DNA from: Streptomyces katrae | GTDB taxonomy: Bacteria > Actinomycetota > Actinomycetes > Streptomycetales > Streptomycetaceae | Assembly: GCF_002028425.1 (NCBI RefSeq) | Contig: NZ_CP020044.1 | Location: 1-64,000 of the forward strand | DNA length: 64,000 bases | Reading direction: 5' to 3' | Part shown: in pieces, positions 22,017 through 64,000 of the stretch | Layout of the letters: each line of letters begins with the position of its first letter | Position numbering within the stretch: the first letter of the stretch is position 1 | Program-made: the position numbers and the translations under genes | Notes under the pieces: generated by a model | Told to the model about the DNA's origin: nothing | What the model saw: the letters and a program-made list of their open reading frames with translations, nothing else | The model's database searches: none

Positions 22017-25000
22017 TCATTCGGATTGCTCGTCGCCCAGCGCCATGCGGACCAGGTCCCGTACGTCCATCGCCCTGATCTCGTCGCTGCGGTCGGCCGC
22101 CGGCGCCGCCTCGGCGGACGCGTCGGCCGCCGGGCCTTCGGGCCGCTGCGCGCCGGCCGGACCGGCCTCGTCGGCCAGCCGCCGCAGCGCCTCCAGCAGC
22201 CCCGCCTCGCGGAACCGCTCGATCGGCACGGTGGCCAGGGCGTCGCGCAGGGCCTCCTCGTCGCCGGTGCGGCCGGCGGCGGCGCCGTCCGGGCCGGCGG
22301 CGGCCCCGGGCAGCAGTTCGGCGCGCAGCAGGTCGCGCAGGGCGGTCGGCGCGGGATGGTCGAAGACCACGGTGGCCGGCAGCCGCAGGCCCGTCGCCAC
22401 GTTGAGCCGCTTGCGCAGCTCCAGCGCGGTGACCGAGTCGAAGCCCAACTCCCGGAAGGCCCGCTGCGGGTCGACGGCGGCGCCGGACGCGTGGCCCAGC
22501 ACGGCCGCGGCCGCGTCGCACACCAGGTCCAGCAGCATCCGGTCCCGTTCGGACTCGGCCGCGGCGAGCAGCCGGGCGCGCAGCCCGGCCTGCGTGTCGC
22601 CGTCCGCGGCCTCCTGCGGTTCATCGGCCGGCTCCAGCGCGTCGCGCACCTCCGGCAGGTCCTCCAGGAGCGGACTGCGGCGGGCGATGGTGAACGCGGG
22701 GGCGAACCGCGCCCAGTCGACGTCGGCCACGGTCAGGGCGGGCGTACCGCCGCCCACGGCGAGCGCCAGCGCGGACACCGCCCGGTGCGGTGCCATGGCG
22801 CGCACGCCGCGCCGCAGCAGTTCCCGTTCGGCGTCGCCCTCGGCCATGCCGCCGCCCGCCCAGCTGCCCCAGGCCACCGAGGTGGCGGCGAGGCCGAGGC
22901 CCGCGCGGTGCTCGGCGAGGCCGTCGAGGTAGGCGTTGGCGGCGGCGTAGGCGCCCTGCCCGGCGCCGCCCCAGACGGCGGCGCCGGAGGAGAACAGCAC
23001 GAACGCGTCCAGGTCCAGGTGGGCGGTGAGCTCGTGCAGGTGGCGGGCGCCGGCCGCCTTGGCCGCGTACACGGCGGCGAACTCCTCGTGGGTGACGGAG
23101 TCCAGGGCACCCTGCGCGGTGATCCCCGCGGCGTGCACCACGGAGCGGACGGGCGCGCCGTCGGCGGCCAGCTGCTCCAGGAGCGCGGCCAGCCGGCCGC
23201 GGTCCGCGGCGTCGCACGCGGCGAGCGTCACCCGGGCGCCCGACTCCTCGAGCTCGCGGGCGAGTTCCCGTGCGCCGGGGGCCTCGGGGCCGCGCCGTCC
23301 GGCCAGCACCAGGTGCTCGGCGCCGTTCGCGGCGAGCCAGCGGGCCACGTGGCCCCCCAGCGCCCCGGTGCCGCCCGTGACCAGCACGGTCCCCCGCGGC
23401 CGCCACGGCCGGGCGGGGCGGCCCGCGCCGCCCGGGGCCCGGGTCAGCCGGCGGGCGTAGGCGGCGCTGTCGCGCAGGGCGATCTGGTCCTCGCCGTGGT
23501 CCGTGCCCAGCAGCGCGAACAGGCGGCGCAGCGAGCGCTCGTCGGTCTCCTGCGGCAGGTCCAGCAGGCCGCCGGGGCGGCCGGGCCGCTCTAGGGCGGC
23601 GACGCGGCCCAGGCCCCAGAGGGCGGTCTGCGCGGGGCTCGTGACGGATTCCGAACGGCCCACGGCGACCGCTCCCCGGGTGGCGCACCACAGAGGGATG
23701 TCCGCGGTGTCGGCCCCGCCGGCCAGCGCCTGGAGCAGGGTCAGGGTCGAGGCCAGCTCCGCCGGCACCCCGGCGCGGGCCTCGTGCGGCCGCTCGGCGA
23801 GGGCCAGCAGGGACAGCACGCCGGCGGGCCGCTCGGCGCGGATCCGCTCGGCGAGCTCCGCCGGGTCGGCCCCGGCGTCCGCCACGGTGATCCGGGTGAA
23901 GCCGGCGTACCCGTCGGCGAGCCGGGCGGCGATCCGCTCGACCTCGGCCCTGGCCGTGGCGTCCTGGGCCTCGGGCGTCACCAGCAGCCAGGTGCCGGTG
24001 AGACCGGCGGTGGGGGCCGGTTCGGCGAGGGGCTTCCAGGTGGTCTTGTAGCGCCAGGAGTCCACGGCGGCCCGTTCGCGGCGTTCGCGGCGCCACTGCG
24101 ACAGGGCGGGGAGTACGTCGCTCCACGGCTGCTCGCCGGAAATGTCCAGCGTCTCGGTCAGCGCGTCCAGGTCCTCGCGTTCGACGGCCTCCCAGAAGGC
24201 CGCGTCCACCGGATCGGCCTGGACCGCCGCCGGGGCGGCCGCCTTGGGCTGCGGCCAGAAGCGCTGGTGCTGGAAGGCGTAGGTGGGCAGGTCGGTGCGC
24301 TGGGCGCCGGTGCCGTCGAAGACGGCCGTCCAGTCGACGCCGACGCCGCTCACCCAGGCCTCGGCGAGCGAGGTCAGCACGCGGCGGGAGCCGCCTTCGT
24401 CGCGGCGCAGGGTGCCGACGGCGACGGCGTCCATCTCGGCGAGGCCGACGGCGAGGACCGGGTGCGGGCTCGACTCGACGAACAGGCGGTACCCGTCGGC
24501 CAGGGCCGCCTTGACGGCCTGCTCGAACAGGACGGGGTTGCGCAGGTTGCGGTACCAGTAGCCGCCGTCCAGCTCCGTGCCATCCAGCAGCTCGCCCGTC
24601 AGGGTGGAATACATGGGGACCGCCGCCTGGCGGGGGTTCAGGCCGCTGAGCAGGTCGGCCAGTTCGGCCTCCAGCTTCTCCACGTGGGAACAGTGGGAGG
24701 CGTACTCCACCGCCACCCGGCGGGCCCGGACCCCCTCCGCTTCGAGGACGGCGACCAGCTCGGCGCAGGCGTCCGCGTCACCGGACACGACCGTCGAGGA
24801 CGGCCCGTTGACGGCGGCGACGGCCAGCCGGTCGCCGAAGGACGCGGCGATCCGCTCCGCCGCGTCGGCGGCCGGGAGACTCACGGACACCATGCCACCC
24901 AGACCCGCGATGGCATCGATCGCCCGGCTGCGCAGGGCCACCACCTTCGCCGCGTCCTCCAGCGAGAGCGCGCCCGCCACGCACGCGGCGGCGATCTCGC

Positions 25001-28000
25001 CCTGGGAGTGACCGATGACCGCGGCAGGCTCGACGCCGTAGGACTTCCAGACCTCGGCCAGCGCCACCATCACCGCGAACAGCACCGGCTGGACCACGTC
25101 CACCCGCTCCAGCGGGTCGTCCGAACGCAGGACGTCCGTCAGCGACCAGTCCACATACGGCGCCAGAGCCTCCTCGCACTCCGCGATCCGCGCCGCGAAC
25201 ACCGGCGAGGAATCGAGGAGCCCGACGGCCATGCCGACCCACTGCGAACCCTGACCCGGGAAGACGAACACGGCGTCCGAGGCCGTCGCCCGGCCGCGGA
25301 CCACGTCGGCGGTGTCGCGGCCGCCGGCCAGGGCGTTCAGGGCGTCGGTGAAGCCCGGCCCGAGGACGACCGCGCGGTGTTCCATCACGGCGCGGGTCGT
25401 CACCAGCGAGAGGCCCACGTCGACGGACTCCGTCTCCGGGTGCAGCTCGGCGTACGCGGCGAGCCGGTCGGCCTGGCCCCGTACGGCCGCCTCGGAGCGG
25501 CCCGAGAGCGGCCACGGCACGACGGCCGGGGTGTCGCGTTCCGGGGCGGGGGCGGCGGGTTCGTCCAGCGGGGACTGCTCCAGGATGACGTGGGCGTTGG
25601 TGCCGCTGACGCCGAACGAGGAGACGCCGGCCCGGCGCGGGCGGTCGGCGGCCGTCGTCCAGGTGCGGTCCTCGGTGAGCAGGCCGACGGCGCCGGAGGA
25701 CCAGTCGACGTGCGGGGACGGCTCGTCCACGTGGAGGGTCTTGGGCAGCACGCCGTGGCGCATCGCCTGGACCATCTTGATGACGCCCGCGACGCCGGCG
25801 GCGGCCTGCGTGTGGCCGATGTTGGACTTCACGGAGCCCAGCCACAGCGGCTCGGCGCCGTCGCGGCCCTGGCCGTAGGTGGCGAGGAGGGCCTGGGCCT
25901 CGATGGGGTCGCCGAGCGAGGTGCCGGTGCCGTGCGCCTCCACGGCGTCCACGTCGGCGGCGGTGAGGCGGGCGTTGGCCAGGGCGGCGCGGATGACGCG
26001 CTGCTGGGCGGGCCCGTTGGGGGCGGTCAGGCCGTTGCTGGCCCCGTCCTGGTTGACGGCCGAGCCGCGGACCACCGCGAGGACGTGGTGGCCGTTGGCG
26101 CGGGCGTCGGAGAGCCGCTCCAGGAGGAGCATGCCGACGCCCTCGCCCCAGCCGGTGCCGTCCGCCGCGGCGGCGAAGGCCTTGCAGCGGCCGTCGGCGG
26201 CGAGGCCGCGCTGGCGGGAGAACTCCACGAAGGCGCCCGGGGTCGACATCACGGTGACGCCGCCGGCCAGGGCGAGGGAGCATTCCCCGCTGCGCAGCGC
26301 CTGGGCCGCCAGGTGCAGGGCGACCAGCGACGAGGAGCAGGCGGTGTCGACGGTCATGGCCGGGCCTTCGAGGCCGAGCGCGTAGGAGACGCGGCCCGAG
26401 AGCACGCTGGCGCCGTTTCCGGTGGCCATGTAGCCCTCGACGCCGGCCTGGGCGGCCAGCAGGAGGCCCGCGTAGTCCTGTCCGTTGGTGCCGGCGAAGA
26501 CGCCGGTGGCGGTTCCCCGCAGGGAGGCCGGGTCGATGCCGGCGCGTTCCAGGACCTCCCAGGAGGCTTCGAGGAGGAGGCGCTGCTGGGGGTCCATGGC
26601 GAGGGCCTCGCGCGGGGAGATCCCGAAGAACTCGGCGTCGAAGTCGCCGGCCTCGTGCAGGAAGCCGCCGGAGCGGACGTAGGAGGTGCCGGAGTTGTCG
26701 GGGTCGGCGTCGTAGAGCCGGTCGGTGTCCCAGCCGCGGTGGTCGGGCAGTGCGGTGACGGCGTCCTGGCCGGCGGCCAGGAGCTGCCACAGCCGCTCGG
26801 GGGTGTCGGCGCCGCCGGGGAAGCGGCAGCTCATGCCGACGATGGCGATGGGCTCGTCGGCGTCCGCGGCGCCGGCGGCGCGCCCTGCGGCGGGCTCGCC
26901 GGCCTCGGCGGTACCGAACAGCTCCTCCTCCAGGTGGCGGGCGAGGAGGGCCGGGACGGGGTAGTCGAAGACGAGCGTGGCGGACAGGGCCAGGCCCGTG
27001 GCGGCGCCGAGCAGGTTGCGCAGCTCCATGGCGGTGAGCGAGTCGAAGCCGAGCTCGCGGAAGGCCTTGCCGGGAGGGACGGCGTCGGCGGAGGCGTGGC
27101 CGAGGACGGCGGCGGCCCGGGTGCGGACGAGGTCCAGCAGGAGGCGGCCGCGTTCGGCGGCGGAGCCGCGGGCGAGGCGTTCGCGCAGGGGGTCGCCGGG
27201 GGCGGGCCGGTCCTCGGCGCCGGCGGGGGCGGCGTCGAGGAGGCGGCGTACGGCGGGGACGTCCTGGAGCAGCGGTGCGCGGCGGACGGCGAGGAAGCCG
27301 GGGGCGAAGCGCTCCCAGTCGATCTCGGCGACGGCCGTGAGGGGGGTGCCGCGGTGCACGGCGCGGGCGAGCGCGTCGAGGGCGGCGTCCGCGCCGAGGG
27401 CCGGCATGCCGGAGCGGCGCATGCGCTCTTCGACGACGGCGGAGTCGGTGGCCATGCCCGCGCCGGCCCAGGGGCCCCAGGCCAGGGAGGTGGCGGGCAG
27501 GCCGAGGGAGTGGCGGTGGGCGGCGAGGGCGTCGAGGAAGGCGTTGCCGGCGGCGTAGTTGGCCTGTCCGGCGTTGCCGAGGAGGCCGGCCAGGGAGGAG
27601 TAGAGGACGAACGCGTCGAGGTCGAGGTGGCGGGTGAGCTCGTGCAGGTGTGCGGCGGCGTCGGCCTTGGGGCGCAGCACGGTGTCGATGCGGGTGTCGG
27701 TGAGCTGGTCGAGTACGCCGTCGTCGAGGACGCCGGCGGTGTGGACTACGGCGGTGGGCGGTTCGTCGAGGCCGTCCAGCAGTGCGGCCAGGGCGTCGCG
27801 GTCGGCGGCGTCGCAGGCGGCGAGGGTGACGCGGGCGCCGAGGGCGCCCAGTTCGGCGGCGAGTTCGGGGGCGCCGGGGGCGTCGGGGCCGGAGCGGCTG
27901 GTGAGGACGAGGTGGGCGGCGCCGTGGGCGGCGAGCCAGCGGGCGGTGTGGGCACCGAGCGCGCCGGTGCCGCCGGTGACGAGGACGGTGCCGCGCGGGG

Positions 28001-31000
28001 TCCAGCCCGCCGCGTCCCGCGCGGGGGCGGGGACGTGGGCGAGCCGGCGGGCGAAGGCGCCGGCGGGGCGGACCGCGACCTCGTCCTCGGCGCCGCCGGT
28101 CAAGACGGCCAGGAGCAGGTCGCCGCCCCGGGTGTCGAGGGTGGCGGGCAGGTCGACGAGGGCGCCCCAGCGCTGGGGGTGTTCACGGCCGGCGGTCTTG
28201 CCGTAACCCCACAGCAGGGCCTGGGCGGGGGCGTCGAGCGGGTCGGCGGGACCGGTGGAGACGGCGCCCCGGGTGGCGCACCACAGGGGGGCGCGGACGT
28301 CGGCGTCGCCGAGGGCGAGGAACAGGTCGTGGGTGCGGTGGAGCAGGGTCCGTCCGGCCGCGATCCCGAGGGGGTCGCCGGCGGCGGCCCCGGTGGCGGT
28401 GGTGGCGGTCGCGGCGTCGAGGGCCAGCAGGGACAGGACGCCGTCGGGCGGGGTCAGCTCGCGCAGCCGGGCGGCGAGCGCGGTGCGGTCGTCGGCGCCG
28501 GGGGTGAAGGGCAGGACGTGCACGCCGCGTCCGGCCAGCGCGTCGAGGACCTCGCGGGCGGCGTCCGAGGCCTGTTCGGGGAGCACGACGAGCCAGGTGC
28601 CGGGGGCTCCGGCGGGGCGGGCGGGGGTCAGCGGCCGCCAGGTCACGTCGTAGCGCAGCGGGTCGGTGGCCGGGGCCGTCGCGGCGGCCTGGGCGGGGGC
28701 GGCGGTGAAGGTGCGCGGGGTGGGCCAGTAGCGCTGGTGCCGGAAGGCGTAGGTGGGCAGGTCGACGACGCGGCCGGCGGCGAGGACCGGGCGCCAGTCG
28801 GGGCCCGCGCCGCGGACGTGCAGCCGGGCGAGGGCGTCCAGCAGGGCCTGCGGCTCGGGCCGGTCGGAGCGCAGCAGCGGCACGGCTTCGGCGGCCGTCG
28901 CGGCGTCGCCGCCGGCGGTGGCGGTGCTGGTGCCGGTCGCGGTGTCGGTGCCGGCGGCGGTCTCGGTCTCGGTCTCGGTCTCGGCGAGGCATTCGCGGGT
29001 GAGCGCGGTCAGGACGCCGCCGGGGCCGAGTTCGACGAAGGTGCGTACGCCGCTGTCGTGGAGCCGGCGCACGGTGTCGGCGAAGCGGACGGCCTCGCGG
29101 ACGTGGCCCACCCAGTGGTCGGGGGTGCACAGCTCGGCGGCCGGTACGGGCCGGCCCGTGCGGCCGGAGACGACGGGCACGGCCGGGGGCGCGTACGTGA
29201 GCTCCCCCGCGACCTGCCGGAACTCCTCCAGCATGGGGTCCATCAGCGGGGAGTGGAAGGCGTGGCTGACGGTCAGCCGCTTCGTCTTCACACCCCGTGC
29301 GGCGAGGGCGCCGGCGATCTCGGCGACGGCGTCGGCGGCGCCCGAGACCACCACGGAGCGGGGGCCGTTGACGGCGGCGACGCCCACGTCCGGGCGGCCC
29401 GCGAGAAGGGCCTCGACCTCGGCCTCGGGGGCGCGCACGGAGACCATGGCGCCGCCTTCGGGCAGCGCGGCCATGAGCCGGCCGCGGGCGGCGACGAGGC
29501 GTGCGGCGTCGGGCAGGGACAGCACCCCGGCGACGTGGGCGGCGGTGATCTCGCCGACGGAGTGGCCGGCGAGGTAGTCGGCGCGCAGGCCCCAGGCGGT
29601 GACGAGGCGGTGGAGGGCCGTCTCGAGGGCGAAGAGCGCGGCCTGGGTGAAGTCGGTGCGGTGCAGCAGCTCCGCCTCGGCGGTGCCCTCGTCGGCGAAG
29701 AGCACTTCGCGCAGCGGGCGTTCCAGGTGGGGGTCGAGGTGGGCGGCGGCCTCGTCGAAGGCGGCGGCGAACGGCGGGGACACGGCGTACAGCTCGCGGC
29801 CGGCGCCGAGGCGCTGCGAGCCCTGGCCGCTGAAGAGGAAGGCGGTCTTTCCGTCGGCGACGGTGCCGCGCACCAGGCCGGGGGCGTCGTCGCCGGCGGC
29901 GAGGGCGTCCAGGGCGGTGAGGAGGGCGTCGCGGCCGGGGGCGGTCAGGACGGCCCGGTCCTCGAAGGAGGTGCGGCCGGCGGCCAGGGTGTGCGCGATG
30001 TCCGCGGTGTCCTGGCCGGGGTGGGCGGCGAGGTGGGCGCGCAGGGCGGCGGCCTGGGCACGCAGGGCGGCGTCGCCGCGCCCGGACAGCAGCCAGGGCG
30101 TCGCGAAGCCGGTTGCGCCGGTGGCGGGTTCGGGGGCCTCTTCGGCGGGGGCCTCTTCGAGGATGGTGTGGGCGTTGGTGCCGCTGACGCCGAAGGAGGA
30201 GACGCCGGCCCGGCGCGGGCGGTCGGTGCGGGGCCAGGGGCGGGCCTCGGTGAGGAGGGCGACGTCTCCGGCGGTCCAGTCGACGTGCGGGGTGGGGGCC
30301 TGGACGTGGAGGGTGCGCGGCAGGGATTCGTGCCGCATCGCCATGACCATCTTGATGACGCCGGCGATGCCGGCGGCGGCCTGGGTGTGGCCGATGTTGG
30401 ACTTGAGGGAGCCCAGCCACAGCGGGTCGGTGCCCTCGCGGCCCTGTCCGTAGGTGGCGAGGACGGCCTGGGCCTCGATGGGGTCGCCGAGGGTGGTGCC
30501 GGTGCCGTGCGCCTCGACGGCGTCGACCTGGTCGGGGGTGAGGCGGGCGTCGGCGAGGGCCTGGTGGATGACGCGCTGCTGGGCGGGCCCGTTGGGGGCG
30601 GTGAGGCCGTTGGAGGCGCCGTCCTGGTTGACGGCGGAGCCGCGGACCACGGCGAGGACGCGGTGGCCGTTGCGGCGGGCGTCGGAGAGGCGCTCCACGA
30701 GGAGCACGCCGACGCCCTCGGCGAAACCGGTGCCGTCGGCGTCGGCGGAGAAGGCCTTGCAGCGGCCGGACGTCGACAGTCCGCGCTGGCGGCTGAAGCC
30801 GATGAACATGCCGGGGGTGGCCATGACGGTGACGCCTGCAGCCAGCGCGAGGGAGCACTCGCGCCGGCGCAGCGACTGGCAGGCGAGGTGGAGGGCGACG
30901 AGGGAGGAGGAGCAGGCGGTGTCGACGGTGAGGGAGGGGCCTTCGAGGCCGAGGGCGTAGGAGACGCGGCCGGAGACGACGGCGGCGGCGCTGCCGGTGG

Positions 31001-31550
31001 CCAGGTATCCCTCCAGTCCGTCGGCGACCTCCTCCGACCCCATCAGCAGGGCCGGGTAGTCCTGGCCGTTGGTTCCGGCGAAGACGCCGGTGCGGCTGCC
31101 GCGCAGCGACGCCGGGTCGATGCCGGCCCGTTCGAAGACCTCCCAGGAGGTCTCCAGCAGCAGCCGCTGCTGGGGGTCCATGGCGAGGGCCTCGCGGGGC
31201 GAGATCCCGAAGAACGCCGGGTCGAAGTGGCCCGCGTCGTGGACGAACCCGCCGTCGCGGGCGTAGGAGGTGCCCCGGTGGTCGGGGTCGGCGTCGAACA
31301 GCGTCTCCAGGTTCCAGCCGCGGTCGGCGGGGAAGGGGGTGAGCGCGTCGACGCCGCCCTCGACCAGGTCCCACAGTTGTTCGGGGGACCCGACGCCGCC
31401 GGGGAAGCGGCAGCTCATGCCGACGATGGCGAGCGGCTCCGTGTCGCGTGCCTCCGCTTCGCGGAGCCGCTCGTGCGCCGTTTCCAGGTCCGCGGAGACC
31501 CGCTTGAGGAAGTAGCGCAGTTTCTCTTCGTTCGCCATCTCGGGCGCCAT
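22017..31550 (-). CDS. Type I PKS, two modules: KS-AT-KR-ACP, KS-AT-KR-ACP
   Basis: A 3177-residue protein. Module 1: KS 38-465 (C213), AT 575-880 (S664 in GHSVGE, HAFH: malonyl), KR 960-1430 with LDD (B-type), ACP S1504. Module 2: KS 1565-1990 (C1738), AT 2090-2405 (S2182 in GHSQGE, YASH: methylmalonyl), a dimerisation-type linker ([13 protein letters not shown]), KR 2510-2950 without LDD but with VWGGAGQ (A1-type), ACP S3039. The first module lacks the dimerisation linker. The C-terminus ([18 protein letters not shown]) is a different docking class from the other PKS C-termini and should pair only with the terminal module. The ATG at 31550 has GGAG upstream; an ATG four codons later is possible. 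The AT segment of module 2 is nearly identical in DNA to those of two other modules. Confidence 0.95.
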   Translation of the reverse strand: MAPEMANEEKLRYFLKRVSADLETAHERLREAEARDTEPLAIVGMSCRFPGGVGSPEQLWDLVEGGVDALTPFPADRGWNLETLFDADPDHRGTSYARDGGFVHDAGHFDPAFFGISPREALAMDPQQRLLLETSWEVFERAGIDPASLRGSRTGVFAGTNGQDYPALLMGSEEVADGLEGYLATGSAAAVVSGRVSYALGLEGPSLTVDTACSSSLVALHLACQSLRRRECSLALAAGVTVMATPGMFIGFSRQRGLSTSGRCKAFSADADGTGFAEGVGVLLVERLSDARRNGHRVLAVVRGSAVNQDGASNGLTAPNGPAQQRVIHQALADARLTPDQVDAVEAHGTGTTLGDPIEAQAVLATYGQGREGTDPLWLGSLKSNIGHTQAAAGIAGVIKMVMAMRHESLPRTLHVQAPTPHVDWTAGDVALLTEARPWPRTDRPRRAGVSSFGVSGTNAHTILEEAPAEEAPEPATGATGFATPWLLSGRGDAALRAQAAALRAHLAAHPGQDTADIAHTLAAGRTSFEDRAVLTAPGRDALLTALDALAAGDDAPGLVRGTVADGKTAFLFSGQGSQRLGAGRELYAVSPPFAAAFDEAAAHLDPHLERPLREVLFADEGTAEAELLHRTDFTQAALFALETALHRLVTAWGLRADYLAGHSVGEITAAHVAGVLSLPDAARLVAARGRLMAALPEGGAMVSVRAPEAEVEALLAGRPDVGVAAVNGPRSVVVSGAADAVAEIAGALAARGVKTKRLTVSHAFHSPLMDPMLEEFRQVAGELTYAPPAVPVVSGRTGRPVPAAELCTPDHWVGHVREAVRFADTVRRLHDSGVRTFVELGPGGVLTALTRECLAETETETETAAGTDTATGTSTATAGGDAATAAEAVPLLRSDRPEPQALLDALARLHVRGAGPDWRPVLAAGRVVDLPTYAFRHQRYWPTPRTFTAAPAQAAATAPATDPLRYDVTWRPLTPARPAGAPGTWLVVLPEQASDAAREVLDALAGRGVHVLPFTPGADDRTALAARLRELTPPDGVLSLLALDAATATTATGAAAGDPLGIAAGRTLLHRTHDLFLALGDADVRAPLWCATRGAVSTGPADPLDAPAQALLWGYGKTAGREHPQRWGALVDLPATLDTRGGDLLLAVLTGGAEDEVAVRPAGAFARRLAHVPAPARDAAGWTPRGTVLVTGGTGALGAHTARWLAAHGAAHLVLTSRSGPDAPGAPELAAELGALGARVTLAACDAADRDALAALLDGLDEPPTAVVHTAGVLDDGVLDQLTDTRIDTVLRPKADAAAHLHELTRHLDLDAFVLYSSLAGLLGNAGQANYAAGNAFLDALAAHRHSLGLPATSLAWGPWAGAGMATDSAVVEERMRRSGMPALGADAALDALARAVHRGTPLTAVAEIDWERFAPGFLAVRRAPLLQDVPAVRRLLDAAPAGAEDRPAPGDPLRERLARGSAAERGRLLLDLVRTRAAAVLGHASADAVPPGKAFRELGFDSLTAMELRNLLGAATGLALSATLVFDYPVPALLARHLEEELFGTAEAGEPAAGRAAGAADADEPIAIVGMSCRFPGGADTPERLWQLLAAGQDAVTALPDHRGWDTDRLYDADPDNSGTSYVRSGGFLHEAGDFDAEFFGISPREALAMDPQQRLLLEASWEVLERAGIDPASLRGTATGVFAGTNGQDYAGLLLAAQAGVEGYMATGNGASVLSGRVSYALGLEGPAMTVDTACSSSLVALHLAAQALRSGECSLALAGGVTVMSTPGAFVEFSRQRGLAADGRCKAFAAAADGTGWGEGVGMLLLERLSDARANGHHVLAVVRGSAVNQDGASNGLTAPNGPAQQRVIRAALANARLTAADVDAVEAHGTGTSLGDPIEAQALLATYGQGRDGAEPLWLGSVKSNIGHTQAAAGVAGVIKMVQAMRHGVLPKTLHVDEPSPHVDWSSGAVGLLTEDRTWTTAADRPRRAGVSSFGVSGTNAHVILEQSPLDEPAAPAPERDTPAVVPWPLSGRSEAAVRGQADRLAAYAELHPETESVDVGLSLVTTRAVMEHRAVVLGPGFTDALNALAGGRDTADVVRGRATASDAVFVFPGQGSQWVGMAVGLLDSSPVFAARIAECEEALAPYVDWSLTDVLRSDDPLERVDVVQPVLFAVMVALAEVWKSYGVEPAAVIGHSQGEIAAACVAGALSLEDAAKVVALRSRAIDAIAGLGGMVSVSLPAADAAERIAASFGDRLAVAAVNGPSSTVVSGDADACAELVAVLEAEGVRARRVAVEYASHCSHVEKLEAELADLLSGLNPRQAAVPMYSTLTGELLDGTELDGGYWYRNLRNPVLFEQAVKAALADGYRLFVESSPHPVLAVGLAEMDAVAVGTLRRDEGGSRRVLTSLAEAWVSGVGVDWTAVFDGTGAQRTDLPTYAFQHQRFWPQPKAAAPAAVQADPVDAAFWEAVEREDLDALTETLDISGEQPWSDVLPALSQWRRERRERAAVDSWRYKTTWKPLAEPAPTAGLTGTWLLVTPEAQDATARAEVERIAARLADGYAGFTRITVADAGADPAELAERIRAERPAGVLSLLALAERPHEARAGVPAELASTLTLLQALAGGADTADIPLWCATRGAVAVGRSESVTSPAQTALWGLGRVAALERPGRPGGLLDLPQETDERSLRRLFALLGTDHGEDQIALRDSAAYARRLTRAPGGAGRPARPWRPRGTVLVTGGTGALGGHVARWLAANGAEHLVLAGRRGPEAPGARELARELEESGARVTLAACDAADRGRLAALLEQLAADGAPVRSVVHAAGITAQGALDSVTHEEFAAVYAAKAAGARHLHELTAHLDLDAFVLFSSGAAVWGGAGQGAYAAANAYLDGLAEHRAGLGLAATSVAWGSWAGGGMAEGDAERELLRRGVRAMAPHRAVSALALAVGGGTPALTVADVDWARFAPAFTIARRSPLLEDLPEVRDALEPADEPQEAADGDTQAGLRARLLAAAESERDRMLLDLVCDAAAAVLGHASGAAVDPQRAFRELGFDSVTALELRKRLNVATGLRLPATVVFDHPAPTALRDLLRAELLPGAAAGPDGAAAGRTGDEEALRDALATVPIERFREAGLLEALRRLADEAGPAGAQRPEGPAADASAEAAPAADRSDEIRAMDVRDLVRMALGDEQSE
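24270..25273 (-). repeat. Near-identical methylmalonyl-AT block, copy 1
   Basis: About 1.0 kb covering the AT domain and the post-AT linker. It recurs at 39468 (offset 15,198 bp) and 48142 (offset 23,872 bp) with only scattered mismatches, many synonymous. Confidence 0.85.
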
Positions 31551-31596
31551 CAGGGGTACTCCATCGTCGGCTGGTGGACAGGACGGGGGCGGTGGG

Positions 31597-36549
<4,953 letters not shown>

Positions 36550-36599
36550 GGTGTGCCTCACCCCTCCCGGGCGATTGAGTTCGGACGGAGCGCCGGTGA

Positions 36600-47459
<10,860 letters not shown>

Positions 47460-47505
47460 GATCGGCTGTCCCCTTTGCGCAAGATGTACGCGTCCATCAG
47501 GTCCA

Positions 47506-61671
<14,166 letters not shown>

Positions 61672-61744
61672 CGAACGTCGCTCCCCTTGAGTTGGTCAGT
61701 AGGTCCAGGACTGGCCGGCTCAGGGGGTCGGGGGTGCCGGAAGC

Positions 61745-64000
61745 TCAGAGAGCTCCCAGATCCCGGTCGATGAGGTCGAAGAGCTCATCGTTCGTCGCCG
61801 ATCCGAGCTGTTCGACGACCGAGGAGGCGTTGCTCAGCGACTCCGTGCCCTTAGCCAGCTTCGCGAGCAGTGATTCGAGCCGCATGACGATCCGGACCCT
61901 GCCGATGTCATCGCTCTCCCTCAGCGCCAGCGCTGCTTCCAGCCGGTCGATCTCGTCGACGGACATCAGGTCGGCGTCGGCGTCGCCGCCGACGAGTTCC
62001 CCGCGCAGGTAGTCGGCCAGCCCTGCCGGGCTGGGGTGATCGAATACCAGCGTGGTCGGCAACCGCAGTCCGGTGGCCGCCGTCAGGCGGTTGCGCAGTT
62101 CCACGGCGGTCAACGAGTCGAAGCCGAAGTCCCGGAACGCCCGCGTGGGTTCCACGGCGTCGGCATTCGGATGTCCGAGTACCGCCGCCGCCTGTGTCCG
62201 TACGAGATCCAGGATGGCCGCCGGGCGTTCGTCCTCCGCTAGTGCCGCGATATGACGGCGGAAGCCCGCCGCGGAATCGTTCTGCGCCTGGTCGGCATCG
62301 GCGTCGGCGGCCTCCAGGACCTGCTGGACCTGCGGCAGGTCGCCGATGAGGGGACGGTTGCGGGCCACGCAGAAGGCTGGGACGAAACGGTCCCAGTCCA
62401 CGTCGGCGACGGCGACGAAGGTGTCGTCGAGGTCGAGGGCCCGCTGGAGCGCCACCATGGCGGGCTCCGGGGTGATCAGGGGCACGCCGCGCCGCCGCAG
62501 CTGCTCGTGGGCCTCCTCGCTGACCATGCCGCCGGCCGCCCAGGGGCCCCAGGCCACGGAGAGGACGGGGGCGCCCTCGGTCCGGCGCCGCTCGGCGAGC
62601 GCGTCGAGGTGGGCGTTGGCGGCGGCGTACGCGCCGTGGTCGCCGACGCCCCACACGCCGGCGATGGAGGAGAAGTAGACGACCGCGTCGAGCGTCGCCG
62701 GGTCGAGGAGCTCGTCGAAGTGACGGGCGCCGGCGACCTTGCCTGAGGCGATGCGGGCGAACTCGGCGACGTCGGTGGCGACGAGCGGGAGGAGGTGTCC
62801 GACGCCCGCGGTGTGCAGGACGGCCCGGACGGGGTCGCCGGCGTCCGCGAGGGAGCGGACCAGCCGGGCCACCGAGTCCCGGTCGGCGACGTCGCAGGCG
62901 GCGATCGTCACCCGGGCCCCGGCGGCGGTGAGCCGGGCGCGCAGTTCCTCGGCGCCGGGGGCCCGTTCGCCGCTCCGGCTGGTGAGCACGATGTGCTCGG
63001 CGCCGCGTTCGGCGAGCCAGTCGGCGACGTGGCCGCCCAGCGCGCCGGTGCCGCCGGTGACCACGACGGTCCCGGTGGGCCGCCACTGGCGGACGGCCGC
63101 GTCGCGGGCCGCCCCGGCGGGGGCGAGCCTGCGGCCGAAGACGCCGCCGGAGCGGACCGCGAGCTGGTCCTCGTCGTCGGGTCGGGCCAGGGCCTCGGCG
63201 AGCCGGGTCAGGGCCCGCTCGTCGACGTCCTCCGGCAGGTCGACCAGGCCGCCCCAGAACGCCGCGTGCTCCAGCGAGGCCACCCTGGCCATGCCCCAGG
63301 TCTGCGCCTGGGCGGGCCGCGTCGGCGGCTCGTCGGCGCGAACGGCGACCGCGCCCCGGGTCACGGACCACAGCGGGACCCGGGCGGCGGCGTCCGCCAT
63401 CGCCTGGATGAGCAGCAGCCCGGCGAAGACGCCTTCGGGCAGTGCCGGTTCCGCGGCGTGGGCCGTGTCGTCGAGGGCGAGCAGGGACACCACGCCCCGT
63501 ACGGGGTCCGGCGCGGCGAGCAGCTGCGTGAGCCGGGCGGCGAGCTCGGCCCGGGTGCCGTCGGCGACGGCGACGGGCACGACGACCGGGCGGGCGCCGC
63601 GCGCCTCCAGGGCGCGCAGGCAGCCGGCGACGAGTTCGGCGGCGGTGCCGGCGGCGGGGACCGCGACGATCCAGGTTCCGTCGAGGCGGGCGCCGGCCGC
63701 CTCGGTGAGGGGCTTCCAGGTGACCTTGTAGCGCCAGCCGTCCACCGCCGACTGCTCGCGGCGTTCGCGCCGCCAGTGCGACAGCGCGGGCAGCACGGCC
63801 CGCAGCGACGTGCCGTCCTCGACGGCGAGGGTCTCGGCCAGTGCGTCCAGGTCCTCGCGTTCCACGGCCTCCCAGAAGGCGGCGTCCGCCGGGTCGGCGG
63901 CGGCCTGCCCGGCTTCCTCTGCGGTCTTGGGCCGCGGCCAGAAGCGCTGGTGCTGGAAGGCGTAGGTGGGCAGGTCGGTGCGCTGGGCGCCGGTGCCGGC
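61745..64000 (-). CDS. Type I PKS, 3' part: end of AT, KR, ACP (continues beyond the window)
   Basis: The minus-strand frame is open to the right edge (752 residues seen). It begins in the post-AT linker ([21 protein letters not shown]), has the dimerisation linker [16 protein letters not shown], a KR with TGGTGALG, no LDD and VWGVGDH (the Trp...His pattern of A2-type KRs), then an ACP with the phosphopantetheine Ser in FGFDSL, and a C-terminal docking part ending NDELFDLIDRDLGAL. It should deliver a chain with an alcohol at the beta position to the three-module protein encoded next. The visible AT tail is like that of the methylmalonyl ATs, but this is too little to assign its substrate. The gene start and any loading module lie outside. 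Confidence 0.92.
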   Translation of the reverse strand, partial: AGTGAQRTDLPTYAFQHQRFWPRPKTAEEAGQAAADPADAAFWEAVEREDLDALAETLAVEDGTSLRAVLPALSHWRRERREQSAVDGWRYKVTWKPLTEAAGARLDGTWIVAVPAAGTAAELVAGCLRALEARGARPVVVPVAVADGTRAELAARLTQLLAAPDPVRGVVSLLALDDTAHAAEPALPEGVFAGLLLIQAMADAAARVPLWSVTRGAVAVRADEPPTRPAQAQTWGMARVASLEHAAFWGGLVDLPEDVDERALTRLAEALARPDDEDQLAVRSGGVFGRRLAPAGAARDAAVRQWRPTGTVVVTGGTGALGGHVADWLAERGAEHIVLTSRSGERAPGAEELRARLTAAGARVTIAACDVADRDSVARLVRSLADAGDPVRAVLHTAGVGHLLPLVATDVAEFARIASGKVAGARHFDELLDPATLDAVVYFSSIAGVWGVGDHGAYAAANAHLDALAERRRTEGAPVLSVAWGPWAAGGMVSEEAHEQLRRRGVPLITPEPAMVALQRALDLDDTFVAVADVDWDRFVPAFCVARNRPLIGDLPQVQQVLEAADADADQAQNDSAAGFRRHIAALAEDERPAAILDLVRTQAAAVLGHPNADAVEPTRAFRDFGFDSLTAVELRNRLTAATGLRLPTTLVFDHPSPAGLADYLRGELVGGDADADLMSVDEIDRLEAALALRESDDIGRVRIVMRLESLLAKLAKGTESLSNASSVVEQLGSATNDELFDLIDRDLGAL

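Overview
The window is very GC-rich, with strong third-position GC bias, long multimodular polyketide synthase (PKS) genes, a SARP-type activator and an ISL3/IS5 transposase scrap heap. This points to an actinomycete, most likely Streptomyces or a close relative. About 58 kb of the 64 kb belongs to one type I PKS gene cluster whose right end lies outside the window. I do not recognise the product.

Layout. Positions 1 to about 5.6 kb are a degenerate flank: an ISL3-type transposase scrap at the left edge, an intact CaiB/BaiF CoA-transferase gene, a helicase-associated-domain remnant, a DUF6924-type gene, an IS5-type transposase stub, and a secreted CHAP hydrolase gene and a LuxR-type regulator gene that both seem to lose their 5' ends at one head-to-head junction near 4.43 kb. 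The cluster starts at about 5.69 kb with a rightward deoxysugar operon: glucose-1-phosphate thymidylyltransferase, dTDP-glucose 4,6-dehydratase, NDP-hexose 2,3-dehydratase and NDP-hexose 3-ketoreductase. A SARP activator and an orphan NarL-type response regulator follow, with four 11-bp-spaced repeats between them that look like a SARP operator.

From 12.0 kb to the right edge everything runs leftward. In transcription order (right to left) there are six PKS genes: a partial module ending KR-ACP; a three-module protein (KS-AT-KR-ACP, KS-AT-DH-ER-KR-ACP, KS-AT-ACP); a two-module protein (both KS-AT-DH-KR-ACP); a one-module protein (KS-AT-KR-ACP); a two-module protein (both KS-AT-KR-ACP); and a terminal KS-AT-ACP-TE. 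These are followed by a type II thioesterase, a Sfp-type phosphopantetheinyl transferase, an asparagine-oxygenase-like Fe(II)/2-oxoglutarate enzyme, and a condensation-like/adenylation/PCP protein whose specificity code reads as asparagine.

How the parts fit (inference): the PKS builds a reduced chain of alternating acetate and propionate units that the terminal thioesterase releases, probably as a macrolactone with a 3-keto group. The sugar genes make a dTDP-4-keto-2,6-dideoxyhexose for glycosylation; the glycosyltransferase and 4-ketoreductase are not in the window. The Asn adenylation protein and the Asn oxygenase together suggest that a 3-hydroxyasparagine unit is activated and joined to the polyketide or its sugar. 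That pairing is the most unusual part of the cluster.
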